A stretch of 64,000 nt of DNA from Theocolax elegans (lineage: Eukaryota > Arthropoda > Insecta > Hymenoptera > Cerocephalidae): the NCBI GenBank assembly GCA_026168455.1, contig CM047428.1, positions 23,631,942 to 23,695,941 of the forward strand. The letters run 5' to 3'. The position numbers and the translations under genes were made by a program. This document shows, one piece after another, positions 23,723 to 35,335 of the stretch (its first letter is position 1; each line of letters opens with the position of its first letter). The notes beneath the pieces are model-generated. The model had not been told where the DNA came from. It saw only the letters and a list, made by a program, of their open reading frames with translations, and did not search any database.

Positions 23723-24345
23723 GGAGAGGCCAAAACCTTTGGAAAACGGATCTTTAAACGAAATTCTAAGATATACCTATTTTATAATGTAAAAATATGA
23801 AAAAATCCAGATTTTTAGACACTAACGCTTCTTTTTTAGTAAAATAATGTACTACCAAACCAAATTTTCAAAAAATACTCTTATGTTATGACCCGGCTTC
23901 TATGTGGGACGTCACACTTACTTAAACTGCTTCTAACTTATCAGCCATTCAATATAGCTGTTAGAAGTTCTGAAAGAAAACTCAGATCAAACAAATACGA
24001 TTTAAAAAAAAAATAAACTCCAATCCGTCCATTTTAATTTCATACATTTTGGCTAAAATTGACAAGTTTTAGCTATTTTTTTTAAACGTTTCTATTTAAT
24101 CTGAGTATTATTTTAAAACCAAATTCTAATAGCTATTTTTAGTGGCGAATTAGTTATAAGCATTTAAAGTAGAAGCGGTATTTTTTGAAAATTTAGTTTA
24201 TTAGCGCATAACTTTGATAAAAAGGAGTATTAAAAATCTAAAAATCTGGATTTCATCATTTTTTAAATTAAAAAATATATCCTAGAACTTGGTTAAAATA
24301 AATGAAAATGGTTAAAATAATTTATCCAAAGGGTGTGGCCTCTCC
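23723..24345. mobile_element. Fold-back element, family F copy A
   Basis: The terminal inverted repeats GGAGAGGCCAAAACCTTTGG (left) and GGAGAGGCCACACCCTTTGG (reverse complement of the right end) bound about 623 bp. Internal arms also pair imperfectly. Motifs GAAAACGGATCTTTAAACGA, TATGAAAAAATCCAGATTTT and TAGACACTAACGCTTC have counterparts in copies B (25882-26429) and C (56433-56824). No transposase ORF. Confidence 0.65.
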
Positions 24346-25794
24346 TTGTAATAATATAAATACGAAAATCAAATAATTCCCTACGCAAGCCAATCGAAAG
24401 ATATACATAGACACACATATATAAACAATAAACTGCCAATTGAAACGTAAACAATCGAGAAAGAATTTGTAAATGTAATCCAACACTATATATATATATA
24501 TATATATGTATTGTGTCAGCACTTTACAATCTTCTACCCTAGTACATACACCTATATATATTCGTTGCCACGAGTTTGCTGAACTTTTAATCTCTCGCGT
24601 ATTGCAGCAGCGTCATCAAGCAAATGCCAAGATAGAGAGATACCTACGCCAGAAAGATGACGATTACTCGCGATGAAATTAGAAGTCAGCACATTTATAT
24701 CTACGTGTGTTTTCGTTATACGTATCTTACTAACTTGTCGAATGACGACTTATACGCGTCGTTGAAAAAACTCACCGGCCTTTTGCCAATAGTCGCGATG
24801 ACGTTGTTTCCTCTCAAATCTTCACTTTTCATTAAACGGTATAATAATCTCATACTTGTATATATTTTATTTACAATTATATAATTTGTTATTTTTCGTT
24901 CGGATATTTATCGTAACAAAATTTACTTATGTGCAGAAATTGCATTCCATTTAATAGGTAATAAATAGAGTTTCTTAATAGAATGGGCGAGAAATGATCA
25001 GTGAAAAATATGCGAAGAATGCCCATTTTTTCATCGCGGTGAAACGCTTTTTCTCCCAATTTTTAACCATTTTTAATTTTCTTTCTAATACTGGAAATAT
25101 AACAGAAATTAGTTGTAAATCAGACGAAAACGTGAAGAACCCATCCGAAAAATGGGTGAAAAACTATTTCTTCAAGAGGTACGTATTACCAATTTTTAAT
25201 TTCTAGTTCTTAGATTCAAATTTCTATTAGTGTTCTGTTAAAAAAAATCTGATTCGTCGTAAATATTTATTCATCTATAAGTGCAAAAGAAAAAGCGATC
25301 ATTTAATTAGTACAGGTATAATGTTAGATTTAAGTACAATTTTTTTGGAATTATCTCCTGCCTGATGATAATCTCTATTTTAAAAGTGAAAAATTCTTTT
25401 GAATTTGCGTTACAGAAGAAGTCAAAGAAAAACGCGCGAAAAATATTTCCTCTTTTACCAGAGAATCCTGATAATGTCTGTTATAAAAAATTAACGGTAA
25501 ATTACAATTTAAAAAAAAAGTTAATTTAATTTAAAAATTATCAAATTTGCAATATAATACAATAAATTATTTTACAAGATATATAAATTATTTTTATACA
25601 ATTATGCAATAAATACGATAATCTTATAAATTAAATACAAAAAATTTATTCCGATTTTTAAACAGTCTATTGATCATTCTCAAATTACGGTGTACCATTT
25701 ATATATAAATGTTTTGTATTACAGTCTTATATACGTGAACATCTTATCACTAATAAAAACAGTAACATTATAAATGACATATAAATTTATGTTT
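24346..25794. other. Intron interior, no gene supported
   Basis: Contains a (TA)n tract at about 24487-24507 and a modestly CpG-richer patch at 24590-24800. ORFs at 24657-24884 and 24994-25206 lack domains. Confidence 0.4.
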
Positions 25795-26602
25795 AGAGAG
25801 AAAAATTTGAATAAAATTTAACTAAACTTTCACTAACACGATGATAGATTGCAAAAACACACATAATTATTAAACTTACGGGAGAGTGTTACATCTCTGG
25901 GAAGCGGATCTTTATCAAACTAGGATAGGTTTACTACTATACAAATATGAAGAAAGCCAGACTTTTAGACGCTAACACTCATTTTTACGATGGATATACG
26001 TAAATAACAAAAAATTTCACCAAAAGAGTCCTTAACTTTGATCACTAATAATTCAAAATCAAATAGAGAATACTCAAACTAAAGTTCAAAAGAAAATTGA
26101 TATCGAGTATATTAGATTTAAAAAAAAGAAATTCAACTATCTTGATTTGATCAAAGTTATGAAAGAAAAACAAAATTAAAGATCTTTTGATAACTATTTT
26201 GAATTAAAAAATTTAATGATTTTTTAGGCCAAACTATCATCTTATTTTTATTTTGCCACAACTTTGGACTATATCAAGATATTTGAGCTTCTTTTTTAAA
26301 TTTAATCTACTCGATTATTAGTTTTCTTCTGAATTAAAGTTTGAGTATCTTATCTTTATTTATTTTTAAGTTGAATGATCAAAGTCAAGAGTTTCTCTGG
26401 TGAAATTTTACCGGAGATGTGACACTCTCTTTGTTAATAAAAATTAGTAGACTTTCAGTAGAAATTGATAAAAAATTTAGTGAAAATTGACAAAAAGTAT
26501 ACTAACTCTTTGGGTTTCGACAGTCTGTTACAACGTTAATGAAAGTTTAGGAATATTTACAGTAAATTGGGTACAATTTACAGAAACTTTTCTCGCCGTG
26601 CA
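25795..26602. mobile_element. Palindromic MITE (family G) interrupted by a family F element
   Basis: TTTAACTAAACTTTCACTAA (~25818) before the insertion, and ATTAGTAGACTTTCAGTAGA, TCTGTTACAACGTTAATGAA and AGTTTAGGAATATTTACAGT after it, correspond in order to the uninterrupted element at 29211-29470. The family F copy B occupies 25882-26429, splitting the host element. Confidence 0.6.
25882..26429. mobile_element. Fold-back element, family F copy B, nested in a family G element
   Basis: The terminal inverted repeats GAGAGTGTTACATCTCTGG (left) and GAGAGTGTCACATCTCCGG (reverse complement of the right end) bound about 548 bp. Internal GAAGCGGATCTTTATCAAAC, AAGAAAGCCAGACTTTTAGA and ACGCTAACACTC match copies A and C. 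Long internal arms pair, for example CTCAAACTAAAGTTCAAAAG with the reverse complement of CTTCTGAATTAAAGTTTGAG. Confidence 0.65.
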
Positions 26603-29210
26603 GTAGTAAAATATCTTTCATACTTGATCCCAATCATATTTAATATTCATACATTTAACTATACATCAATCTATAACATATTGAATATCATTCCGATCTA
26701 AAATAAATAATCAACGTGTATTAGCAAACGATAGAAAATAAATTAATCAAATAAGCGACCAAACCCATCCATATTTTTTTCTTCGTGGGGTGCTGCAGTG
26801 CGTTACATCCTCCCGAATGGGTGCAATGCAGATGGGCTTGGCAATGCGCAGCTACATTATGTACGGATACGAAAGGGAAGTCGTATAGGTGAAAAAAATC
26901 TTGCGAGCACAAGTTGAACTTGAATTACTTTGATTCTCGAGCTCATACTGACTTGAATATATATGTAAATAAATTGTTTCGTTAAACTAACGTTCAACTG
27001 TAAGAATAAATTATAATTCGTTTTAGCGATTCTTCTTCATATTTTATTTTAAGAATAATTATTTCATTTTATCGATAAAGATTTCCATAATTAAAAAATA
27101 TTTACTTAATTATACATGTAAACTCCAACGTGCATGAGTTTTTACGTAAGCGGCAAATGCATAGTGTATACGTAATAAAGTTGTATATTGATTGACACGA
27201 ATAAATAAAGACGAATACTCGAGGTATCCAATGAAATTGAGATATTAAATATTAAGACACTATGTTTCTAATAAATCGATTAATAATATTGATCGACGAA
27301 AGCATCTAATCGATACATGTATGTCATAATTATGGTATTATTATACCTTAAGACCAAACTTATAAATTTCTTAGATAATGAAATCGTGACTTATAATTCA
27401 TCGCTGAGTTTGTACACTTTTTAAACATCAGTTTCATGTTGAACTATCATAAAATTATTTAAAATAACATTAAATGATCTGAAAGAACATTTCGCTTACG
27501 TTACAAAAATTAATATTATAATAATATATTATCTCCGTTTTCTGTCCATTAGATAAAAAGTATGGGTATTTACATTTTGTAACAAAAACAGAAAAAAGAG
27601 CTCCCGTCATCATTTTTCGAAATGGGTTAGGGCAATGTCGTAACACACATAATTCCGGTCGTGACGTTGTAAAAACTAAATATTCACGCCCCATCAAATG
27701 GTTGGGCTGTTCCCATTTCCACGTCATATTTTTACTTCGTGACGAAAAAGAAAGAGTCGGAGATGAAAAATTCTATTACTTCGCGATGAGCGCATTATAT
27801 ATACGTTTTCGTTATACATTGCTTATGAAACTTATAACGTTTGCTTATGAAGTTTATTTTTATAGTATATATATAATAAAAAATGTATAATATAATTATA
27901 GTTATTTTAAATATTAATTACAATCTGTGTAAATTATATTGTTCTGTAACTAGCAAATTCATTATTTAACCTTGCATTTCAAAATTATTATCGATCAATG
28001 TTGTTAAGCTCATGGTAGTTAGTAACATTGATGGCGCCATCTGTATCTCAAAGCTATAGAGCGTAGTAAATTCAATTATCGTCAGTTGGTAATGTAGAAA
28101 ATGCATCATGGGCGCAGCTGACTGCATAAAAGTTATCTGTTGTCGATAAAACAGAAATCACTTCCCGCAAGATGTAAAGCCACAAACTTTTGTTTACATT
28201 TTCATGGTATACTTTTATTTAATTAATAAGTTGAGAATATTAAGGAATATCTTTAAGGTTATATTAGAATCAATAGAAATATTAATATTAACTATTCAAT
28301 CAATATTTTAAAAATATACACTAATCGAAATATTTAAATAAAACGATAATAAATTCCTGAGTTTTATTGAATAAGCAAGCGAACATTACGGTTCACTTAA
28401 TTATTAAAGTACATCAATTATAATTTCCATCAAAAGTGATTCCAACTATATGATGCATAAGTGAACCCTCATATATTTCGTAATTAATCGTCTAAATAAT
28501 TTTATTCATTTAAAAAAAAAAAACAAAAAATCCATGTCAATCAAATTTTAGTGGAAATGAAACTATCTGTAACATTGTATAAATAAAATCAGAATATTTA
28601 TCATATTTGTACCAACGTCACAACTGTAACCGACGTTAAGAAAAAAGAAACTCAAGTCCTTTCATTGGATGGTATAGGATACGACTATATCTTTTTCACG
28701 CAATATCGTGTCAATGAAAATAACGAGTGCTCATTAGCACGACAACGCCCATTCAGAGCATACACCTCATTTGTAATGAAAACAAAACGCAATTGTACTA
28801 AAGCCTTCGGAGTTATTGTTCCTACTGCTGGTGTTTAAATGACCGGGAAAATTTTAAGATCAACCTTTAAATAAACTATATTTATCATTTTTCTTGCGGG
28901 TATATGAAATAGGCTTATATATTTTTTTTAAAATGTGGTATTGACGTAAGATTGTAACATTATTCGCAATTAACGGTCTAGAAAAATAATTCTCATGGAT
29001 ATTATTGTTACTAGAATTATGTTCAGCCTTGGTGCAAAAGTATGTATTCGCGTGTGAATTGTCACTATTTATACGTACAAGTAAAAAAAATATTTTTCAC
29101 TTTTATGAATTTTAACAACGCGATATGTTGATGCTTTCGATCGAATTGATATTTATATTAATTGAGTTTAAAATGTAAAATGTAGGAACTGGTTATAACA
29201 AAATAATAAA
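26603..29210. other. Intron interior, no gene supported
   Basis: A CpG-richer patch at 26770-26890 has a 63-codon minus ORF without splice signals or domain. The sequence near 28030 contains the dyad GATGGCGCCATC. ORFs at 27470-27727 and 27702-27890 are AT-rich and treated as chance. Confidence 0.4.
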
Positions 29211-29470
29211 AGTGCACGGAAAGAAATATTTTAGTAAATTGTACTAAACTTTCATTAACACGGTAACTGACTGTCAAAATGCAAAAAATTACTGAACTAT
29301 AAGTAAAAATTAGTAGTTATAGTAAAAATTAGAAGAGTTTTATTGAAAGTTGATAGAAAGTTCAGTATAAAAAGTTCAGTCATTTTTATATTTTGGTAAT
29401 CTGTTACTGCGTTAGTGAAAGTATAGTCAAGTTTATAAAATTTACTGAAACTTTGTTGCTCTTCGTGTAC
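29211..29470. mobile_element. Palindromic MITE, family G, intact copy
   Basis: The left end GTGCACGGAAAGAAA, with ACTAAACTTTCATTAACACG and GTAACTGACTG, is matched by the reverse complement of the right end (GTACACGAAGAGCAAC, then ACTATACTTTCACTAACGCA and GTAACAGATTACC). Length about 260 bp. Internal TATAAGTAAAAATTAGTAG corresponds to the site where copy B of family F disrupted the sibling element at 25795-26602. Confidence 0.65.
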
Positions 29471-29862
29471 TAAAAGCCAGTTTAAAATGTTGCTTTTCAA
29501 AAATTCAATAGAAACATCAGGATTTCCACGTAAAATAATTGGTTCGTAAATAAATGCGCCTTGAGAGATTTAAACTCAAAAGAATTCTGCAAACGTATAG
29601 TCTGCTGCATGTATATTTATGGTAGCAACTTCTTCACTTGGATATAATCGAAGTACAAAAATTTCCACTAATAGAAACAATAAATTCGACAACCAAATAA
29701 TATATATGACCAATCCACTTTCCAATTAATTGAACGCTATAAATTTCTATCAAACTATTATCTGCCCTTCGATAAAAAGGGGGGAGAAGTTACCTTACGA
29801 GTGTATATATAGGAAAAAAGGAGGTCGTGAAAATAAAAAAGAAAAAAGAATCATCCACTCAC

Positions 29863-30052
29863 CTATTGGAGAAGCGGTGTTAGCCTCACGCAAGCTGACA
29901 GTCTCGGGTTCGATTCCTGCTTCATCCTCTTCGATCAGAGGTGGTGGAGGTGCTAAAGAACGCGACGTCTCGTATCCCCAGTGTTGACGGAAAGCTCGAG
30001 CACCACCATCTAATCGGACACGTGGAAGCTCGACAAACATCGCATCGCCCAG
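29863..30052 (-). CDS. Internal coding exon of the minus-strand gene, PH-like segment continued
   Basis: On the minus strand the acceptor ATTACTTTCAG precedes 30052, and AATAG|GTGAGT forms a strong donor at 29863. The 190-nt exon is open, entering in phase 0 and leaving with one extra base. The peptide begins LGDAMFVELPRVRLDG, includes FRQHWGYETSRS and a PPPP run followed by acidic LIEEDEAGIEPE, and ends EANTASPI. It is far less AT-rich than its surroundings. Entry phase matches the end of the exon at 58094-58206 and the alternative first exon at 31072-31092. Exit phase matches 1016-1081. Joined to the upstream exon it would extend a PH-like beta fold (inference). The antisense of the region near 29914-29926 reads like a tRNA B box (GGTTCGATTCC). 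Confidence 0.7.
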
Positions 30053-30125
30053 CTGAAAGTAATGGTATTACAGATTTTATTTAGGTTATCGATAAGTTTC
30101 AGTTTAAATATCAGTGTGTCTCGTA
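30053..30125. other. Short spacer between exon and MITE
   Basis: Intronic sequence immediately upstream (in minus orientation) of the exon at 29863-30052. It contains that exon's pyrimidine-poor acceptor region. Confidence 0.4.
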
Positions 30126-30430
30126 CCCTCTAAGGATAAATTAGTGAATATATATCGATTGACTAATTAGTGAAGAATCACTGATTGAAAAAACTAAATT
30201 TTAGTGTATAATCACTAATTCAAAGAACAACTGTATTCTTGTGAATTCACTAATGAGCGTTTACTTATTCATTAATAAAGAGGAATAATTAACTAATTAA
30301 TTAGTGATAAATTAACTTATCACTTAAAAAATAAAAAAGTCAATAATTCTGACTAATTAATTAGTTCTTATTCATTAATTTATTAATGGAGGACACATAA
30401 TATTTCACTAATTATTTTTAGAGAGTATAC
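30126..30430. mobile_element. MITE rich in TTAGTGA motifs with terminal inverted repeats
   Basis: The left end TACCCTCTAAGGATAAATTA, followed by GTGAATAT, is matched by the reverse complement of the right end (TACTCTCTAAAAATAATTAG, then TGAAATAT). Many internal copies of TTAGTGA/TCACTAA and ATTAATTAGT occur on both strands. About 305 bp, non-coding. Confidence 0.6.
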
Positions 30431-31071
30431 TTTTTTTCAAGCTTTATTTTTGTCGGTAATTTTTAGTGGTGATGTGTTTGTATTTTTGTGTAATCGTGCG
30501 AAAAACATAATTTTTTAGTAACATAAATATAAGAATGTTTTTTTATCAAAAGTGAATGCATTACCAAGCTTATAAAAAACCACAGAGCCATCATAAAAAA
30601 TTTCTAGTGAATTAAATTTATTCGCGCACATATATATATATAGGTATACACTTTAATATTTCATTTACAAAACTTATGTTTTTTTTACATTTACTTTTTA
30701 TAAACTTAACAAATATAAATCTCGATAAAAATCCATAAATATACTTTTTTCTATTAAATAATACTTTTTGCAATTTAAAATATAAATTTGAATTTTGCGT
30801 TCAAAATTTTTTCTCACTTTCTACACGACTAAAAAGTTATTGTTCTTTATCGATAACGTTTTAATCATTTTAATACTTTCACTAGTAACTTCCAGATTAC
30901 AACGTGCACACCAACGACACTTTATACAGTTAACAAAAATAAATTCACCTAACTTCACGAAATAAATATTATACATAGAGATTTTAAAATACAAACGAAA
31001 CAAAATTTAACCAATTAAAGTTAACGACAAAGATTAAATGTAAAAAAGTTAATAAAAAAAAAAACACTCAC
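30431..31071. other. Short intron between candidate first exon and the exon at 29863-30052
   Basis: AT-rich with no ORF of note. If the exon at 31072-31092 is used, this and the adjoining MITE make up a ~1-kb intron. Confidence 0.35.
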
Positions 31072-31092
31072 ATAACCACGAACCACATCCAT
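31072..31092 (-). CDS. Candidate alternative first coding exon (MDVVRGY)
   Basis: The minus-strand ATG at 31092-31090 opens seven codons (MDVVRGY), followed by the strong donor GTGAGT at 31071. The reading frame ends in phase 0, exactly the phase needed to join the exon beginning at 30052, about 1 kb downstream. The sequence upstream is CpG-rich. Seven codons give little statistical weight, so the case rests on donor, phase, spacing and promoter-like context. Confidence 0.4.
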
Positions 31093-31300
31093 CGTAGAAA
31101 AATATATATTCAAAGCCCGATTCGATTATCCGCGAAAATGGTACGTCGGGATTTCATCGCGGTTTGTCGCGCACTGGCTCGCTCGGTTTTGTGAGTCTGA
31201 CTCTAAAGTTTATCTGGAAGTATCGTAGTAGTAGATTGACCTGTCGCCGAAGTGACGTCACTAATTAGAGCTCGTTTGACGGCGAATAAAAGACGAACCG
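31093..31300 (-). promoter_or_regulatory. CpG-rich putative promoter/5' UTR with a CRE-like palindrome
   Basis: Higher GC and CpG than its neighbours. It contains a full TGACGTCA palindrome (31252-31259), the classical cAMP-response element consensus. It lies directly upstream of the candidate exon at 31072-31092. A plus-strand reading MVRRDFIAVCRALARSV followed by GTGAGT also exists (from about 31138), so the direction of transcription is not certain. Confidence 0.4.
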
Positions 31301-32349
31301 AATACCCCCATAATATGACCCTTTTTGGTGTTTCCCTCGTATCAACGAGTTTTTGGAATTCTCTTCCTTTGTAAATTTTATATCGTTAGAGACGCTAACC
31401 TTATCGATTATACGCCTGATGTCTAAATAATTTTACTATCATTTTTTGTTATAGATTGTTTAATAAAATTTAATACATTTATTAAAACTTCAATTATTAT
31501 AACATAAAATAAAAATGTTAAATTGATTATCATTTTATTAACACATTACAAATATTCTTCACATTAAAAAAAATATATAATACGTTTAACGAACGCATTA
31601 CTGGAAAAAAAATGTTAAAAATCTAGAATAGTGATTTCACGAGAGGATGTAATAAAATTTTAAGTTTGAATAGAGGTCCAGCATAAAAGATGTGACTTAT
31701 AATGCTATTATGTTAATTTAAGCAGATTATAAATAATAATAATTCCGGCAAAAGTACGGTGCGCCCATCTTGTGACATAGTGACTCGAATTATGCATGAA
31801 ATAATTAATTGTCCCGAGTAAAAATTACAACTCGCGAAGAATTCGTTTACTAAATTTTTAAGTGGGAATGTCAGTCTAACATCGCGTATAACCGTATCAG
31901 CGATAACTAAATTATTTTTAAATTTAATAAAACTATACCATATAATTAAGAAATAATTTAAAAAACTCTGATTGCATGTATGAAGAAATAATAATTTTTA
32001 GAAAAAAAAATGTTTTCATAGAATATAGTTGCGAGTTAAAATTACGGAGTAAATAATCCGTATATATATATAGATTTGCATTTACGAGAGAACATCGACC
32101 TTGAAAGCTCTCTCGTGATAACTGAGCTTTCGCGCCACCTGCCAATTAGCGAGAGTGAATATACGCAATTCATCCTGCGGTCACTATAAATTTGAGATTG
32201 TCCGGCGTTATCCGATATTTCCAAAGGGAACCGAGAAAAAAAGGTTACTACGATATGTTGTAACTTTATTAAAAGCTAAATTTGACCTCGAAGGGAATGA
32301 TTGAAACGTACGTCAGTTTCGAAGATGAATCGGTTTTTGTTTTGAACGA
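31300..32349. other. Intron interior, no gene supported
   Basis: AT-rich. A small CpG-richer stretch at 32085-32220 has two overlapping minus ORFs without domains. Confidence 0.4.
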
Positions 32350-32910
32350 GACACGTTACTTAATTTGTTAAAAAATTGTGATTTAATCGAAATTTTTGAT
32401 TATCTGGAGCTTTGCTTTTGATTGTAAATCTATTTTTAATTGATATTCAATTTTGTATGTTGTTGTATACAGTTATATATTAAAAAGTTACGTTTGTTTT
32501 TCATTGTATGATGCATCTGTTGGCTTAAATTCAATTTAGCATGAACTATAGAATAGTTATCAATTTTAAAAGTTCTCTTTTATTTTCATTTTTTTTCATA
32601 CGTAATTTCTGTACGTGTGTACAATATGACACGTTACTTTAATTTGTTAAAAATTGTGATTTAATCGAAATTTTTGATTATCTGGAGCTTTGCTTTTGAT
32701 TGTAAATCTATTTTTAATTGATATTCAATTTTTGTATGTTGTTGTATACAGTTAAATATATTAAAAAGTTTACGTTTTGTTTTTCATTGTATGATGCATC
32801 TGTTGGCTTAAATTCAATTTAGCATGAACTATAGAATATTTATCAATTTTAAAAGTTCTCTTTTATTTTCATTTTTTTTCATACGTAATTTCTGTACGTG
32901 TGTACAATAT
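32350..32910. repeat. Tandem duplication, two adjacent ~280-bp copies
   Basis: Copy 1 (32350-32627) and copy 2 (32628-32910) both run from GACACGTTACT to CGTGTGTACAATAT in the same orientation. Nearly all differences are single-base length changes in A or T runs (for example TTAAAAAATTG versus TTAAAAATTG, CAATTTTGTATG versus CAATTTTTGTATG), plus a G/T change. This is either a recent duplication or an assembly artefact. Confidence 0.85.
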
Positions 32911-35164
32911 TATACATTCGTTCCGCTTTTTGTTTTCAACTATTATTACAAAATATTATATAAAAAAGAAAATATTTATCAAGAGCTAACAGTATTAAAT
33001 AATTATTATGCATTTATATTTTCTTTTTTTTGTATTTAAGTAGATTTGATTTTTATGCATTTATAATATCATTGAGCAGATTATCAGGAGAATAAATTCT
33101 TATACAAAATTAAAAAAATGATTCAATTGGATCTGGCATCTAATTACGTCAATTAGGATCTTTTAAAAAGAAATCAGCACAAGGGGTTTCTGACCCCATT
33201 CCCTTAAAATTTTTCTCAACACCGATTAATTAATGACTCTCGGGAAAAATTTTCACGCGAAACTACGTTTTAATGAGGTCTTTGGCATAATACACATACA
33301 CACAAGGTTTACACAAGGCACTCAGTCGCGCGTAGGCGTCGATAAATTGGTTTTACTCGAATATTTAATGGATTATCCTTACAATGTATTACGCGGTAAA
33401 GTGACTTGCGTAACGATCTCAAGTGCGCTTGTCGAAATGAAATTACCTTTTTTTTTATTTTATCCACGTTATTTATTGTTATTGAAAGCTTGTAATATTT
33501 ATATATTGCTTTTATATCGCGTTTTGGTTTATTGAATTACTTAAAATGTCGTAACGCGAAGATTATATTAACAACGTCGAGGATTTATTAGATTTAAGTG
33601 AGTTTTATATCAGTACGAGTAATACTCGAAGATACGCATTTACGAATAAAGTTAATTATGATTTAATTATTAAAGAAATAGTGAGTAATAATTAATGGGT
33701 ACAGTTGTTACACTTATGTTGCAAAATTTTAATTACGTTCTTATTTTCGCTTAATTATGATTTCAGGATACTTTAAAAAAAAAGGCATCGGTAAATTAAA
33801 TTAATGTTATTCTTTTAATATTAACTTGGTAATCGAGTCACATCTAATTTGAGTTATCGATAAAATAAATATTGATACATACATATAATATGTATTTAAC
33901 TGTAAACATCAACGAAAAGTATAGTACAACAAAGTTATACACGTACAAATTAAAAAAAAAAAGAATTAAGGGACGGTCAACTAAAAATTATATTCGCGAG
34001 TGACAAAAAAAATAGAATCGTTTCGCGATGTCAAGTCTGACAAAGAACGGGCTTAATCTCGTGAGAGCATGTAGATGGTATGAAAACACGTGAATGCAAA
34101 CCGCGACAATAAAGTAACCTGACGTCTCCACGTAAAAACTAACACCCAGCGTATAGAAAAACTTCACTTACCAAACGCTCAATTCGCATTTTTCTATGCA
34201 TAATTTCAATATAATTGTAACCATTAATTAATTCAAACGTTAATGTTACTGTCAGGTTAGTCACAATAAATAAATATTATACTGTAAAAATATTGTACAA
34301 CCATATGAAACATTGATATTTAGAAACATGCATAATTATCCTTACTGTAAATATTAATATACGTAAATATTAACAACAACTACAAGCATCGTCAATCAAC
34401 AAGTATTAAACAATTAGATGACAATATAAAGTTACAAACGACACATCATCAAATATAAAACATATAAGATCAAACAAAATTGCAGAGTAGTATAAAATGA
34501 AGCTTTCCTTATGCCATTAATATTCCGTTTAATCGTAATAAAACACAGTTGAGTTTGTGAATTCAGAGCAAGTGTGAATCTCAGTAGCACGAGGCAAAAA
34601 TATCACGGTTTTCTTCTGCACGCGACAATCGCTTGGGACAAGATGGAAAATTGCATTACTGCGAGCCAGTATAAGACTCCTGAACGGTGATGGAAAAATT
34701 CCTCGAGTCGAGGGCTTGAAGGATGAGAATGACAAATAATTATCGAATACCATAGTTTCATTTTTCAACCTTTTACAAGATATTTTTCAAACAATTGTTA
34801 CTATATTACACGCGATCACGATTATAGTGCGAATAGTCAGCATAATAATCCAATACAACAATTATTTATGTACCGCATTAACAAAAATAATGAAGATAAA
34901 ATAATAAGCTTATAGTTCAATTGATATATTTCCTCAGATTTTTATTATACACAAATATATGTATTACTGTTTTTTTTCTCATTTTATTTATTATTCATTC
35001 AAATATTATTTATCACCCTCTTAATGTATACAAACAACATCCAGAAGGAAATTAAACGTTTCACAGAATAACAAAAAATGAAATAATCTTCCTTTAAGCC
35101 TCGCGTATCGAGTTACGCATAGGGCAAAATCCTGGGTTAAGGTATATAAGACGGATAAAAGTGC
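32911..35164. other. Intron interior, no gene supported
   Basis: A 100-codon plus ORF at 33233-33535 is partly less AT-rich, but shows no domain and its C-terminal third is low-complexity hydrophobic. A CpG-richer patch at 34560-34740 has a 79-codon minus ORF without splice support. Neither is accepted as coding. Confidence 0.4.
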
Positions 35165-35169
35165 AAGAA

Positions 35170-35216
<47 letters not shown>

Positions 35217-35335
35217 AGATAGAGAGTTAAAAGTGCAAGATAGATAGAGAAAGAGAGAGAGAGAGAGAAATGCAAACACGTGCAGAGGTAGAAGAGAAGT
35301 ATGTACACACAGACACACAAAAGTGCAACAAGAGA
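35165..35335. repeat. (GA)n microsatellite with a repeated AAAAGTGCAA motif
   Basis: A long GA tract (35173-35216) and a shorter one near 35250-35270. AAAAGTGCAA occurs three times, at about 35158, 35228 and 35319, each followed by GA-rich sequence, suggesting expansion of a compound minisatellite. Long minus-strand ORFs here are low-complexity (Ser/Leu) artefacts. Confidence 0.8.

Noticed and set aside
29795..29862. Continuation of the minus ORF beyond the donor at 29862
   Set aside because: Past the GTGAGT donor the peptide becomes low-complexity hydrophobic (FSFLFSRPPFFLY), typical of intron read-through.
29880..29935. A tRNA gene on the plus strand
   Set aside because: Only a B-box-like T arm is present. 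No proper A box, anticodon arm or matching acceptor stem at the right spacing.
33233..33535. 100-codon plus ORF
   Set aside because: No domain; hydrophobic low-complexity C-terminus and ordinary base composition suggest chance.
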